Source: Opisthocomus hoazin | Taxonomy: Eukaryota > Chordata > Aves > Opisthocomiformes > Opisthocomidae | Length of the DNA: 64,000 nt | Assembly: GCF_030867145.1 (NCBI RefSeq) | Contig: NC_134415.1 | Span: 13,246,417 to 13,310,416, forward strand | Reading direction: 5' to 3' | Shown here: one piece after another, positions 18,618-31,832 of the stretch | Position numbering within the stretch: position 1 is the first letter of the stretch | Layout of the letters: each line of letters starts with the position of its first letter | Notes under the pieces: model-generated | What the model saw: the letters and a program-made list of their open reading frames with translations, nothing else | Told to the model about the DNA's origin: nothing | The model's database searches: none | Position numbers and translations under genes: made by a program

Positions 18618-20457
18618 GACAGGGGCTTATCTGCGGGAGGGGAAGGGGAGATGTTCCCCCCGGTGCCGCCTTTCGCTCGTCCCGGCCCCGTCGACCGGGG
18701 ACTACGGCGGGGGGAGGAGGGGGGGGCGTGCGGGCCGCCGGGCGGGCGGCGGACGGTGAAGCTCCTCCGTGAGGCGAGCGAGCGCGCGCCCGGCGGCGGC
18801 GGGGGGAGGCCGGTACCGGGCGGGCGGGGCGGGCTGAGCTCGTTGCCCGCCTCAGCCGGGCCGGGCAGGTGCCGAGCGCTGCTGCTCCCGGAGCGAACTG
18901 GAGGCTTCGGCCGGCGGGAAACGGCCGCGCCGGTCGCCGGTGGAGCGACGCCTGCCCGGTCTTGTCGGTGGAAGTCCCGGGAGCTATATATTTAGTTTGA
19001 GGTTTGCTTGGGTGCTTGGCGGGAGGCTCTGATCTCCGCGTCTGCAGCGAAATAGCCACCTGGGGACTCGGTTCGCTGTGTCGCCCCGCCGCCCTCCGCA
19101 GGCGCGGGGTCCTGCCCCGGCAGGTCTGCGACATCAGCCCTGGTCGGCTGCTTTCTGCCCGGTACGGTCCTGCAGTTACGTTTTAGGTAAATAAACCCAG
19201 TAATTCAACAGCAGCGACGTTGTCCTTTCAGCCTTTTCCCTAATGCCTCAACGAGAAATAACGTTAGGAGCATCTTCGAAACGTGTTCCATCTGCGAAAA
19301 TGGAGCCCATCCTGCAGGGGTGGCAGGTGAGGGGCCGCGGTGTGACGGAGTTCTGGGGAAGGGGAGAGAGAATCCTCCCGAACGTGTTTCCCTGCTCCCT
19401 GCCTAGTTTGTGCAGAAGGCAGGAGTGATCTGGCAGTCACAGAATATGCTGCTCTTCACATTATTGGCTCAAAAGTTGACTTCCTGTATGATTTTGTGCA
19501 AATTGCTTAATTTCTTATATCTTGTTTCTGTGTTTGTAAGGACAGAAAGTAACACGTGCCTGCTTACTAAACAGAGTCATTTTGTTTGACATATCTCTGT
19601 TAAACAGAACCTGGGACAGAAAATCGTGGCTTTGGTATTCTCTGTTTGGCAGATCTGCATGTGGCATGAAGAGGGGCTGGGCTGAACTTAGGAAAGATTG
19701 CAAATGCCTTGTCAAATGCAGCAGTTCTTCATATCTGCCATTTGGTTTTAAATACCCTGCTCTTGTATGCTGAACGCTGGAATAGTCTTCCCTGTGCCTT
19801 AAGGGAAATGGACAGACTGTTCAGCTGGATGATGGGATAGACCTCAATCCATTTTTAAACTGGACTTTGTATTTCTAATAGCTTTTTTCCTCTCTTACTA
19901 ATTAGTCTGATAACTCAGTAATTCAGAGGACAATTAGAACATTGAGCAGAACTTGGTTTTCTTAGAGCAAGTGTTTAGTAGTTTCCTAATTGAGCATTCC
20001 TTATCAAAGTTCGTTGATAGCTATGGCCACAGAAAGGTTAGGTATAGTTACTGTATTGCCATGTTGTATTTTAAGGTTAATCAAAGAATTTTGGATTTTT
20101 TGTTGCCAGTTACAGCACTAGAGTGCTAGGGTCGTGTTTGAATGGGCTGTTCAAAGTAATTGAGATTATTCAGAGGAGTGTTAGCTAAGTAAAGCCAAAA
20201 TGCCCTGACATTCTTCATACACTAGAAATTATACACTTTTCTTCATATTTTTATTTACTTTAGCTTAGCTCTTGTCTGCTTTGTACCATAGATGTGTATT
20301 AGATAAATTTATGATTCTTTTTTTTCTCCCCTTGGAACTGCCAGATATTTACTGAATCCAGTATGTGTAAATGACTACCTCTTTCTGACCTGGTCGTTAC
20401 TCTTGAGAAATTGTTGAAACTTCAGGAAAGTGGTAAGTTTTGTACACTTTTTGTTTA

Positions 20458-20698
20458 GAAATTACAGAATCACAGAATCACAGAATAGTAGGGGTTGGAA
20501 GGGACCTCTGTGGGTCATCTAGTCCAACCCCCCCGCCGAAGCAGGGTCACCTACAGCAGGCTGCACAGGACCTTGTCCAGGCGGGTCTTGAATATCTCCA
20601 GAGAAGGAGACTCCACAACCTCCCTGGGCAGCCTGTTCCAGTGCTCCGTCACCCTCAGAGAGAAGAAGTTCCTCCTCATGTTCAGACGGAAATTACAG
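20458..20698 (-). mobile_element. CR1 LINE 3' fragment with 10-bp target duplication
   Basis: A 5'-truncated CR1 copy of about 220 bp (20468-20688) in minus orientation. On the plus strand it starts with repeated 'aatcacag' units and continues 'gttggaagggacctctgtgg'. It is bounded by the direct repeat GAAATTACAG at 20458-20467 and 20689-20698, a perfect 10-bp target-site duplication. The intact duplication suggests a fairly young insertion. Confidence 0.93.
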
Positions 20699-21821
20699 TG
20701 CAGAAAGTTGTTTAATACATTAAAGTGTATTCCAAGGGCATTTGAACAGTCATTTTTAAGTTAATGGCTGAATGTGGCATATATTTTCTAGTTTAATCCA
20801 GCTATTGCTACATGCAAATATTTGAATTTACAGTCTTGCCACAGAGCTGTATGTCTTTGTAATTAGAGTGCATTTTTAGGTGCTCTGAAATTATTGTTTC
20901 CTCCTAATTATTGTTTTTTTGAAATAAATCTGAGAAGGTATCAAAAGGGTTACATGTTTGATAGGATTCCTGCCTATGCTTGAACCAAAAAAGCTCATTA
21001 GTTATGTGGTTAAAACAGAACAGTAAAGAGGTATTTTTCTTCTCAGTGGTTCTAAATGTCTTTTGCATTTACTTTTATTTGGCCCCATTTAAAGTTTATT
21101 TTTAAGTTAAAGCATTAGTCTTTTAGTATGTGTTAGTGTAGTCTTTTTCTTATGTGTTAACCACTTAGCCGTAGTAAATATTGACAAGCTTTTCTAAGTA
21201 AGGGGGAAAATTGCAGTAGTACATACATTTTTATCTCAGTTTTCCAAACTCTTATGCCCATACTTCTTTTGAAGTACAAATTCTGCAGAATTCCCATCTT
21301 GCACAAAAAAAAAACCCAAGAGGTATGTTAATGGAAATTTGCAGGATCATGATTTTTCTTGTCCTGGTAGTGATACTTACCATGAGAGTCTCCTGTTTGT
21401 CTCAGAATACAGATTAAGTTTGTTAGCATATAATTGTTTCAGAAACTCTTTATCTTTCTATTTTATTCACCATGTCCCATTTTATCATTAACTCATCGTA
21501 AAATTTAAGATTGACTCTTAATACTGACTGTTTGTTTAGAGCTTTTTTAAATTATGCATATGTTGAAAGGCTTACCTGTTACCAAATACCACCTCTAATG
21601 TGAATTTTGAAAAAAGATTACAACAGAACTGATGTTCAGAAAAAGAGCTGAAAGAATCACTTAAGCGTATTAGCTTCAGTAATGTGAAAATAAAACAACC
21701 TGCTACGTGCTCGAACTGGCAGAAACGTCTCTGTGCCTTGCTGAGATGCAAGTTGTCACAGAATGATCATTTTCACTTATTTTATTTAGCAGACTTCAAT
21801 AATCTTGTTATAATACTTTGG

Positions 21822-22358
21822 ATGTTGACCAAGGAAAATAGTAGGAGTGATAAGAGGTGTCTTCACAAGTGCTGTAAGCACCATGCACTCAGGAAAGTAG
21901 TCCCTAGGAAGAATGATTTTTTAAAACTCAGTCCTAGAGTAGACTCATTCTTTTGTCCTATTCCCTTGTCATCACTGTCCCCCACTCCAAGCCCATACAT
22001 GCACAAAGGAGACGTCCCAAGGACTGATGTAGCATTTAATCCTGTTCCACAGTCTGGTTTGAGATCCAGGAAGCTTGCAATCCGTGGGTTGTATTGGACA
22101 TCTGTCTTCGAAGTGAAAATTGGTCTTTATAACGAGGTCAGCAATTTTGTATTTAGAGCCACTATGGTCTATAAACCTTACCTTAACCACTTCTCTATGT
22201 GCAATCTGTTGACAACGAAAAATGGCTGGACATTTGCATTGGGGGGGGCGGGGTGGGGAGTGGTGGAGTTTTTTTGCTATTTGGCCAAGCTATTAGTGGT
22301 AGGGGAAATAAGAACCCAAGGTTCCTTGGAAGCCTGCCTGCTCCATGTGACAGTGTAG
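21822..22358 (+). other. Unassigned 178-codon ORF in CNST intron 1
   Basis: This frame is open from before 21684 (224 codons); the first ATG I find is at 21822. The translation begins MLTKENSRSDKRCLHKCC and includes a Pro/Ser stretch (CPIPLSSLSPTPSPYMHKG), then WTSVFEVKIGLYNEVSNFVF. I do not recognise a family. It has no visible splice signals and no similarity that I can place to CR1, TFB2M or CNST. The length is more than expected by chance in AT-rich DNA, so it may be a decayed retrocopy, an unknown repeat or a lineage-specific transcript. It could also be chance. Confidence 0.2.
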
Positions 22359-25309
22359 CTTCCAGCCTAGCGCTGAAGACTTGATTAATAGATGAGTTGT
22401 GCTGATCGCTGGAGAGTGAGTGCTCCGGTACCAATGAAGTGAAAGTATCGGGTGAGTTCTCCTTTGAGATTGTTTCTGAGCACTAGATGTGTGGTCTTGT
22501 ATGCTAGGATAAGCTTATTTGAAAAAAAACCCCATGCTAAACCACTTCTCCTTTGCTATTTTTCTGTTGTAATAACATGCTGTTTAATAGGAAAGCATTT
22601 TCACACCAGGTGCAGATTAACTTTGCAGCCTTACAAAACACTGCAGCAAAGTTCACAGCTGACAGAAGAGCCATTCAGCACGAAAATAAACATTTTTAAA
22701 TGAGCTGATGCCTTGAATTCTGTCCATACTGATGCTACTAACAGTGTCCAGGTCTTATTTTCCCTTACAATGAATACTAAGCAGCAATATTTTTGACATT
22801 TTCAGTGGAGAGGCAAAGGGTTCTGTAGTGTGAAGACTGTTGCATAAGCTGTGTATTATAAGGCATTTTGGCAGGGGTACAAACTTTCTCTCTGTGCTGT
22901 GTCTGTTCTGTGTATACAGAGAAACTCAGTCCCTAGGGCTATCAATCTGGCATCTTTCATGAGCACTAAATTTACTGCAAATATTTTTGTGTTCATGCAA
23001 ACAAAAAAGTGCTATTAAGCCTTTGTGGACAGGAGTAAAAACATTCAAAGAAGTGCATCCTCTGTTTCCTTCCCTCAGAATTCCTCTTCACTGAATTCTG
23101 GTGAGCACATTCTGCTGACTCTTAAATTCACTCAGACTGTGTTTGTGTGTATATCTTGTCATAAGTCTTTATTTTGAACGCTTTGGCAATGTTATCTTGC
23201 TCTAGAGCATGTGACGCTAAAGGTTTTTTTACTCTTTTTTGCTTATTTATCTACTATGATCTCTGTGAAAATGTACTGCTAACTTATAAGGAAAGTACAG
23301 AGGAGAAATGTTGTTAGTGTCAAGTATTTTTGTAGACAACTTTTAGTGTGTTGCATGCTTGCTTTTTAGGAACAGAGTTGCTTAGGAGCGTGAAGTTTTT
23401 TCTGCTGTTGTTCCAATACGCTGCACAATCTACCCAAACTGAATTGCTAACATATGGCCTTATAATGTGAGCTTTAACACTGCTTTTCTCTGTCCATGGG
23501 ATTAATTTGATTTTCTTGTTTTATTTTGTTCAGAAAAATAATATTACACTGCAAGGCAAGCCAAGATTAATTTGAAATAACTTTGTGATTTTAAAAAAAC
23601 CAAAAACCAACAACTAATCCTGGTATTTGTTTTATCTTTGTAATATGAGCAAGTTAGGAAGATTTTTACGTTCATATGATGAATATGTCATTGAAATAAT
23701 ATGAAAATTTGTAGTATACATTTTAGAGGTTCTCTTCTAGTGGTTAAAACTTGGAATTTCGTGTGCTTTCAGCCTCAAAGTAAGGGATGATGATCTTCTT
23801 GCTTTAGATCAGCATTTCAGCTGGACCTGCATCACAGTTCAAGTGTTGTTCTTTCTGTTGTTACAATGTTACAGCTGACTGATGGCAAAATAAACAAATT
23901 GGGGCACATTTGTCCTGAAACTTACAAGTTTGTAAGATGTTCGGCAATATTTTGGCATCTTCTTTATTCATGTTTTTATAAAATAAAGTGACATTCACAG
24001 TGCAGAGCTTACACATTTGATTCCAGGAAGATTTTATTTTTATGGCATATACAATTACCATTTATCCAATGTTGTTTTGGTGCTTGCTTAGTTTCTTATC
24101 TGTTTTTTTCTCATGGAAGGCTATTAAAGTCTACTATTTTAGCACTGCAATATGACATCACTAGTACGGGGAGAAACAGTAATCATTCAATGTCTCTGTA
24201 GGCTCTAAATCTCCTCCTGTTTTGGTGTCATTTAAACTATCTTGGTTTGGGTTTTAAGTGAAATTAGTTTTTACCCTCTTAGAGTACTGATCCTAGGTTT
24301 TATTAATGTTTGTGATATTTGGGACTTTTAATGGAAAGATACTTTTTTTATTGGAAAGTACTACTTGAAGTGGCATTGATAATAAGAGTTTTCTGAAAAA
24401 CTGATATAAACCAAATTAGGTGTGTCTGCTTACTGGCTCAGGTATTACAAACATGCATTCAAATTCTAATAGAAAAACTGATAACTGTGCGCTTCAGAAA
24501 ACCACTCCAACATATATTAATCAAAACTATGTGTAAATTATTAGAGACGGCTCATATAGCCAGCATCTATTTACACAATTAAGAGCTGAAATGAATTACC
24601 TTAATAACTTCCTGTTGGAAAGGGGAGAGTTGAAACAGCACTCAAGGCCAAATTCAGCAGGGGATTTAAGTGGTCGCAGCTTCATTAACTTCAATCAAGT
24701 TATACCAGTGATTAATTTGGGGGGAGACTGTGATTCATTTAACACAGGCCTTCTGGTTTATACATGACTGAGTTCTTATTCATGCATTTCAGGGCAAAAA
24801 AAAATTGACCAAATTTAAGTGTCTGTTTTGTACATCTTTATAGTTCTTGTATGGTCCCCTTTACCAAAATATCTATTTCATAGTCTTCGTAATGTATTTA
24901 TCTTTGTTACATCTGTGTGAAAAAAGCAGTATTTTGTAATTAAGAAATGCATTAAAAATGGTGTGAGTTTGACCAACTTCATGGAGGAGGTTCAGAGCAA
25001 AGAAAGGATTTGATCTCAGTCATTTGCATCTGACACTGAATAATGTAGAAACTAGACTGTCCTTCACTTCTGAAATATAAAGCCAACTGATGCAACATTT
25101 TGGTAGAGCTACTGGATATTCTAATTTTCTAATGATGACAATTATTGAAGCTCTAACAATTAGCTCTGTTCTTAATTAACCTTCTAGTTGGACCTGCAGG
25201 TTTGGTAACAAAGGAACAGCAAGTATTACACACTTGCAGATAAGAATTGTTTTATAAATATTATGGACAGATGTCCGTTCTATTTGTGGTTGCTTCTAGC
25301 CTTCATATA

Positions 25310-25496
25310 GAATCACAGAATGGTTTGGGTTGGAAGAGACCTTAAAAATCCTCTAGTTCCAACTGTCCCGTCATGGGCAGGGACACCTTCCACTAGACCA
25401 GGTTGCGCAAGGTCCCATCCAACCTGGCCTTGAACACTGCCAGGGAGGGGGCAGTCACAGCTTCTCGGGGCAACCTGTGCCAGGGCCTCACCACCA
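25310..25496 (-). mobile_element. CR1 LINE 3' fragment
   Basis: Antisense CR1 3' end: plus-strand 'agaatcacagaatggtttgg', then 'tcatgggcagggacaccttc' and 'cactagaccaggttgc', ending at a truncation near 25496. It is non-coding. Confidence 0.94.
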
Positions 25497-28400
25497 TATG
25501 ATTTAGGACCTAACTGAGTATTTTGACCATGCTAATTTTGATTGTACGGATGAGGGCTATAAAATTTGCTCATCCCTCAGGTATAAGTTACGGAATTCAA
25601 TCTCACTATGAAATTCAGCTGTCAGAAAGTCTTGAACACTGTTGTTTATTCAGATGGGCAGTTTTTAGGTAATTGCCTCATTCTTTTTGCACGTCCATTT
25701 CAAGGGACGGTATTCTGTCATTTCTGCCTTTTCATGTATGTCACCTGAGATCATGAGGGATTTTAGATCATTGTGCATTTTTTTAGCTACCTCTCATGAG
25801 GTGGTAGGATGTATCAGCTTTTCCAGGTCCTGGTAAAGTAAAGGTTTGGGTAAGAGTGAGCTGAGCAGACAAGTTCTCATAAAAATAGTATATACTGATT
25901 TGCAGGACTCCCCACCCCCCCCCAAGAAAAAAATACCCATCCTAGAAAAAAAAATGCAGTAGGAAGTTTTTTATTTTGGTTATACTTTTTAATCAAACTT
26001 GTGCACATGTTCTGAAGTGTAACAACGATCTGGGACTTATTCAATTAGAAGGAAAATATAAAAACAAAAAAACGCAAATTACCTCTCCTCATAAGACTTA
26101 AATGGAGATTTATGCATCCCAAGGCAGGATCAGTTGCTCATAGGTTATTCCAGACCCATGTTTGTCTAGACTGTTTATAAAAGTGCTGCAGTGATGGGAG
26201 TTCTCCATCCTTCTAAAACAGTCTGTTCTACTGCCTTTCTGCTGCTACCTGAGATATGTTCTGGTGTTTTGCTGCAGACAAGAGCGAAAAATGAACACAT
26301 CAAATGGTGAGGTCACCTTTTAGTCTAGTACCATTCAGTGAAATTTAGTGAAGCTTGAAACCCAAAACTTTTCAGACACTTGGGAGACTGGTCATTGTAT
26401 ATTTTGAGTGCTGAAAAAGAGCTTGTTTGTGTGAAATTTTTGTCTGAACTCTGTTGTATGTTCTAATAAAAGGTACTATTTTTCCCAGACAAACCTCTTG
26501 TATTTGGCTGCTGATGGAAACATTTTTTATAGTAATTTTGAAGTGTGGAAGAGTAGACTATGCCTGGCAGTATATGTTTATCATTGTTTATTAAAGCTAT
26601 GAATAAACAGTATGACTAGGAAGCTTAGAAGTTGAAATTAGCATGTGGAACTTCCTCTCAAAACCTCAGTATTCCTGCTGTTTATAGATGTAAAGTTCAT
26701 CATGCCTTTAAATGCCACTGCCACTTGAGAGATGTCACTTCAATGTCAGAAAGTGGCAAACCTCCAAAGTGTTCATGCTCAGATGTTTTTACAAGTTCAG
26801 TGAAAAGAGATAAACCATTCCTCCTGCATCTGAGTACTTCCTGGAGGACAGCAGACAATGCATTTGAAGAGACAGATGTCCTAAATCGTGTATCTGACAC
26901 GGAAGCAGAAAACATGTCTAAAGATATTTTTACCCTTAGTTTCAAAGCCGAACATAAGGCAAACTGAACAGTCAGGAGGATGTTAATGAGATTCTGTCAT
27001 AGCGAGGCTATCCAGTAATGGGATTGTACGTAAGGCTGTCTTATGAAATGATAAACCACTAATGAGTCCATGCTATAAGGCAGCACAACAGCATGGTGAC
27101 TTTTTTCTGCGGAGATGTCAGGTTGGATAATAGAAGTATACATATAAATATTTTTATTTCCCTTTCTTCAGAAACAGCAGCATTCCAACCGTTAAGTGTT
27201 GCACATGAAACACAATGCAGAGCAGAGTTGTGCTAGCTGGAAATGGTCTGGAATTGTGAGATGATTATAGCTAAATGAATTGCCTACCATCTGTATCTGC
27301 CATCTCTTTCCTTCTGCAGCGAATTGTGTGATGGTCAAGTACGTCTTCAACAACTAGTGCTTTTCTCTGTTTTTTTCTTGGCTGTGGTGAGGCAAGGGCA
27401 CTCTGAAGTAATCTGGCAATAATATTCCAGGTTTCTTCAGGAGTATCTTGGCTTCTACATCAGCAGAAGCAGCAAACAGTTGTAGAGAAATTGCACTTGC
27501 ACTTTCTCAAAATAACATATTGGCTTTTTGTTTATTAACTCCTGTAACAGCATAGCAGGCATTGTCCTCTTTCTTGCAAGCTAATGAACTCGTAATGGTG
27601 TGTTGTATACAGTTTTTAGATAGTACCATGTAGCTACTCTGTCATCTAGAGTTTCCACTCCATCGCTGCATCTTCATTTTGGTGGTAAATGTAATTGTTC
27701 ATAAAATGAGATCAACATTCTTCCCTGCATGCAGAAATTAATGTGCAAGAATAAGAATATGCAGTACGTATTTTGATTTTGTATGGCCATGATAGTTTTC
27801 ATGTTGATTTGTATTAATTTGTAGAAGATTGTTTATCAATATAAAATGAGATCCTAACATTTAAGTGTGGTCTTGTAATGTGTCTTTACACCAGCTATCA
27901 GAAAGATCAACAGATTTATTCTTTTTAAGAAATATATGGGTTAGGTTTAGTAATTCTTTAAATTTCAGTGTTTCTACAGTTTTCCTTTTTTGTTCTAGTG
28001 GTAGAAGCACCAACTCTGTAAAGATAGAGTTTTTTTAAAAAAAATCATGTTTCCTTTTCACACAATCAGGGTGGATATTTTTTTCTCTAGAACTTGTGGA
28101 ACTGCTTATGTTTTAAAAAAAAAAAAGAAAAAAGAAGACAAAACCTCTGCAACAATAAAGAAAATTAAATTCTCTTAATCCTAGGTACTATCTATTTTTT
28201 ACTTGTCCTTAAACCTCAGATATGCTTAATTTCTTCTTTAAAAGGATGGGGATTCCACAACATCTCTAACAGCCCATTTGGTTGTTTATACGGCAACCTT
28301 GTGTAGACTGGATAACTGTTACCATGTGTAGTGTTGTCCCTTCATCTCTAAAACTCTTACCTCACTCTGATCTAGGTTCTCTTATTTGTGTACGTCTTGG

Positions 28401-31024
28401 GTTGTGTATATTGTGCACAAAACAGAAATACATGGCTGTAATTGATTAGTGTCTGGTGGGGCATAATGAATTCTCCTGTGCCTGTAACACTTGCTGTATT
28501 ACATCTCAGGAGAAAAAAACTCTTGGACTCACGGCCAGTTTTCTGTTTGGTGTCTCTTTGAGACGGTTTTCATCAGAACAGAATGACTGGTTAATCCCTA
28601 TTTCATACAGATGTGCTTCATTTATTCTAAAAGATATGGTGTGTTCTGTTTGTCTTAGTGAATTTCATGTTATTCCTTTTGGAGCTCTTATTGCTACAAT
28701 TAATTTTGAATTAAATCCTCAAAAATGTTTATGACTGCTTCTAACTGCAGATTTTATATAGTTGTTGTGTTTTATTATTAAATTTAAAGAAAACATTGAG
28801 TAGAAGCAACACTGGGAACCAATCTGAAAGGCCCGTTCAATTTGAATAGAGCAATATAAGTGATGTAATGGAGAAACTGACTTTAAAAAAATTAAAATAC
28901 TTAAATATCCCTAATTAACATAGAATAATTAAGTGACATGAGAAGGAGAGAGAGGAAAATAGTGGTTTTGTCAGAGGATCTATATGAAGGCAGTCAAATA
29001 GAATAAAAAATTGATTTGCCACAAACTTTTTGAATGTTAGAACCTTTTTAGCCTTTTGCCAGCAGATACGGTGTTACAATCTTCATCTGTTCTGTAAGAT
29101 ACTTCTGAGATCAGTAAATTAAATACTATGCTATATATTCAGTAAATATTCACAAAACCCACCGGCTTTCTAAGATAGAGGAGCTGTGTTAGTATGACGG
29201 GGGGGGGAGGGAGGATGTGTGTGTATTTGTGGCTTTGTTTTGTTTTTTTTTTAATGCCCTCTTCAAATTTTGGCTGTGCCAGGTCAGGGAAGAGACCAGT
29301 TCTTCAGTTTTTTTCAGAATGTAATCCAAACAACTGTATTTAAGGTTATGTTTCCCTGGTAAGGATAAATGCAAGAAAGGCGCTGTACACATAAAAATGA
29401 GCAAGTAAAAAATTTGTTGAAATTGCATGAAGTTATATGAAGTATATGAAAGAGGACACTGAAGAGCACAGGCTGTTTAAAATTGAAATTGACCTAAAAT
29501 AGATATGAGTACTGTGATATTTCTGTAATGTACATACTGTTTGTCCTAAAGCAAACAAACATACAACTAATTTCTTCAATACAGACTTTGTCTTTTAGCT
29601 GCTTGGAAAGTATTTTCCATCTTATTTTTGATTTGTGCTGTAATCACCATGATGATATATGCCAATTGCATGAATCTGTGTGGCAGCTGGAACTGAAGCA
29701 CTTTCATTCATTGGCACCTTAGAGCTCAGCACAGTTCTACTCAGTGTTAGCTTTTATTTCAGTTTTGGGCAACCAGTGAAGGAAGGAAAGATGTGCCTAG
29801 GAAGAAATAAACATTTTTTTTCCTAGCATTTTGTTTGTGTGTACAATGAATTTCAACGGCTAAACAGTAAATACAGTAACTGCATGTTAATGGTCTGTTA
29901 AATACAGTTCAAATCAGTAGGGATTTTCATTCAATTTTTGTTTATAAGTAGTGTTTCTACTTGTGTTTTTAGACAGAGCTAAAATTCAGTCTCACAAGGT
30001 TTAGCTTCACTTTGGTACCTGCCTGGTGACTTAGTAAAGTCAAAAGGAGCAGAGATAACAACACTGAAAAACAGGAAGGAAAAAAAGTTTTTGGGGGGAG
30101 GAATACTTTTAAAAGATCAAGGCCAAGACTGTTCTAAATTCTTTGAACTAGCTCTTCTTGGATTTTCATTCTCTAAGGAGTCGTAAGGGTTGTAGAAAGG
30201 AACAGATTTTCAGGGCTACTTTTATTTGGAGAAATATTGAGTTTTGAACTATAAACCAAGAAATGTTGATCTCTGCTAGCTGAAGAAGCTCTCCAGCCTC
30301 TCAGCTAGAGAGGGACTATTGTTTTAGCCACATGTCAAAAGGAAATGAGTTAACATTTTCTATCAAAATATTAGCTTCCTCTGTAGAAAATGTCACTAGT
30401 CAAAAGCGTCTTTTCCTCATTTTGCACAGTCTAATAGGAAACACCTTGTTCAGATGCATTCCAATTTCTGTTTCCCCATGATAGCTGTTGAAAGGCTAAA
30501 CTGCTGTCTACTGATAGAAGGAAGAGAGTGGCGGTAGGACATCCTGATTTTTCATTACTGCTGTTAAAACTAATTCCTCATTGGCTTTGGGCAGTTCAAC
30601 CTCTTTTGTTTGATGTATCGTTTAATCTATTGAGCTTGGGAGGGCAGCACTAGGAACTGAACCTTTGAGTTTAACATGATGTTTGGGAACATTTTTTTTT
30701 AATGCTTGAGAACAGTTATTATCGATAGACCAACATAACTATAGTGTGGGTGTCTGTAAAAAATATCTTCTTGTTATGATTCTTGCTGGTCTGATTAAAG
30801 TTCTGCCTTCTTTTAACCTTTCTTTTCATGTTTAACTCTCACTGAGAGAAAAGGGCTTGATTAAGGAGCATCCTTCTAATGAACAGATGCATTCTCCAGA
30901 TATGTGTCTCCTCTAAAGTTCCCTTCTTTGTCTTTCTGGTGCTCAAGGAAAGCCAATTCTCTTATTTAGTTAGCAAAGGAAAATACTGCTTGCATCTCTA
31001 GTGTACAATTCATTATTCTTCTAG

Positions 31025-31268
31025 ACTAGACTATTTCAGTTGGAAGGGACCTGCAGCAATCACCTAGTCCAGCTGCCTGACCAATTCAGGGCTGACCAAA
31101 AGTTAAAGCGTGCTGTTAAGGGCATTGTCCAAATGTCTATTAAACACTGGCATCAACCGCCTCCCTAGGAACCCTGTTCCAGTGTTTGACCACCCTCTCG
31201 GTAAAGAAATGCCTCCTAATGTCCAGTCTAAACCTCCAAATGTCCAGTTTAAACCTCCCCTGGTGCAG
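31025..31268 (-). mobile_element. CR1 LINE 3' fragment (TAGACTA-type end)
   Basis: On the plus strand it starts tagactagactatttcagtt and follows the same 3' sequence as the copy at 11184, so the two belong to one subfamily. A partial internal duplication of the 'aatgtccagt..aaacctcc' unit is visible at about 31218-31258. The CR1 match stops near 31268 at foreign sequence. Confidence 0.9.
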
Positions 31269-31490
31269 CTTATGTTATAGGATAGGCGGTATTTTTTGTT
31301 GGACTGGTATGGCTGGAAGTGGTTGACAAGTTCTTCAGGTTGGAAGCAGAGATGGAGTTGTCCTAGTTGGTGCTGACTTCTGCTTTTGTGTTGCCCAGCT
31401 GGTATAGTTTGTTGCCCTCTGCATGCTTCTCTGGAACTCCTCACTGTCTGTTTATCTAGCCTGTACTTTGTATGCTTGTCTCTGGGGATG
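31269..31490. other. Unidentified about 220-bp block between CR1 pieces
   Basis: The sequence between two CR1 segments is not CR1-like by eye. On the minus strand one frame gives short Ser/Thr/Asn-rich pieces (LYQLGNTKAEVSTN and SNLKNLSTTSSHTSPTKNT) interrupted by stops. It may be a fragment of another repeat or a degraded retrocopy carried or filled in at a CR1 deletion. The origin is unknown. Confidence 0.4.
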
Positions 31491-31832
31491 TAATTGGCAA
31501 CAGTGTCAAAAACCTTACCAAAGTCAAGGTAAACGGCATTCATTGTTCTCCCCTCCTCTGCTGAGCCAGTCACCTCTTTGCAGAAGCCTATCAAGTTGAT
31601 TAAGCACTATTTACTCATCATAAATCCACGCTGACTAGTCTTGATGACCTTTGTGTCCTTCATATGTTTGAAAATGGGTTCCAGGATTACTTACTATTTC
31701 ACCCTCCAGGTCCTGAGGTGAGGCTGAGCAGCCTGTAGCTCCCTGAATCCTCCTTCCTGTCCTTCTCTGAGACTGGAGTGACGTTTTCTTTTTTCCCGGT
31801 CCTTTAAGCAATGACAAAGGTTGGGGAGGAAT
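31491..31832 (-). mobile_element. CR1 LINE RT fragment
   Basis: Minus-strand reading gives IGFCKEVTGSAEEGRTMNAV and YLDFGKVFDTV, the CR1 RT block with the conserved aspartate, preceded by degenerate RT N-terminal sequence. It belongs with 31025-31268 as a copy that lost about 1 kb between RT and 3' end. Confidence 0.88.

Larger units (their letters stand above)
17700..19160. promoter_or_regulatory. CpG island over the TFB2M/CNST head-to-head start
   Basis: About 1.4 kb of dense CpG and GC-rich DNA flanked by AT-rich introns. It covers TFB2M exon 1, the intergenic promoter and the probable CNST exon 1. Edges are by eye. Confidence 0.85.

Noticed and set aside
17703-19134. Several long frames on both strands over the TFB2M/CNST CpG island
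   Set aside because: Only the minus-strand frame ending at the 18022 donor matches a known protein. The others are compositional shadows.
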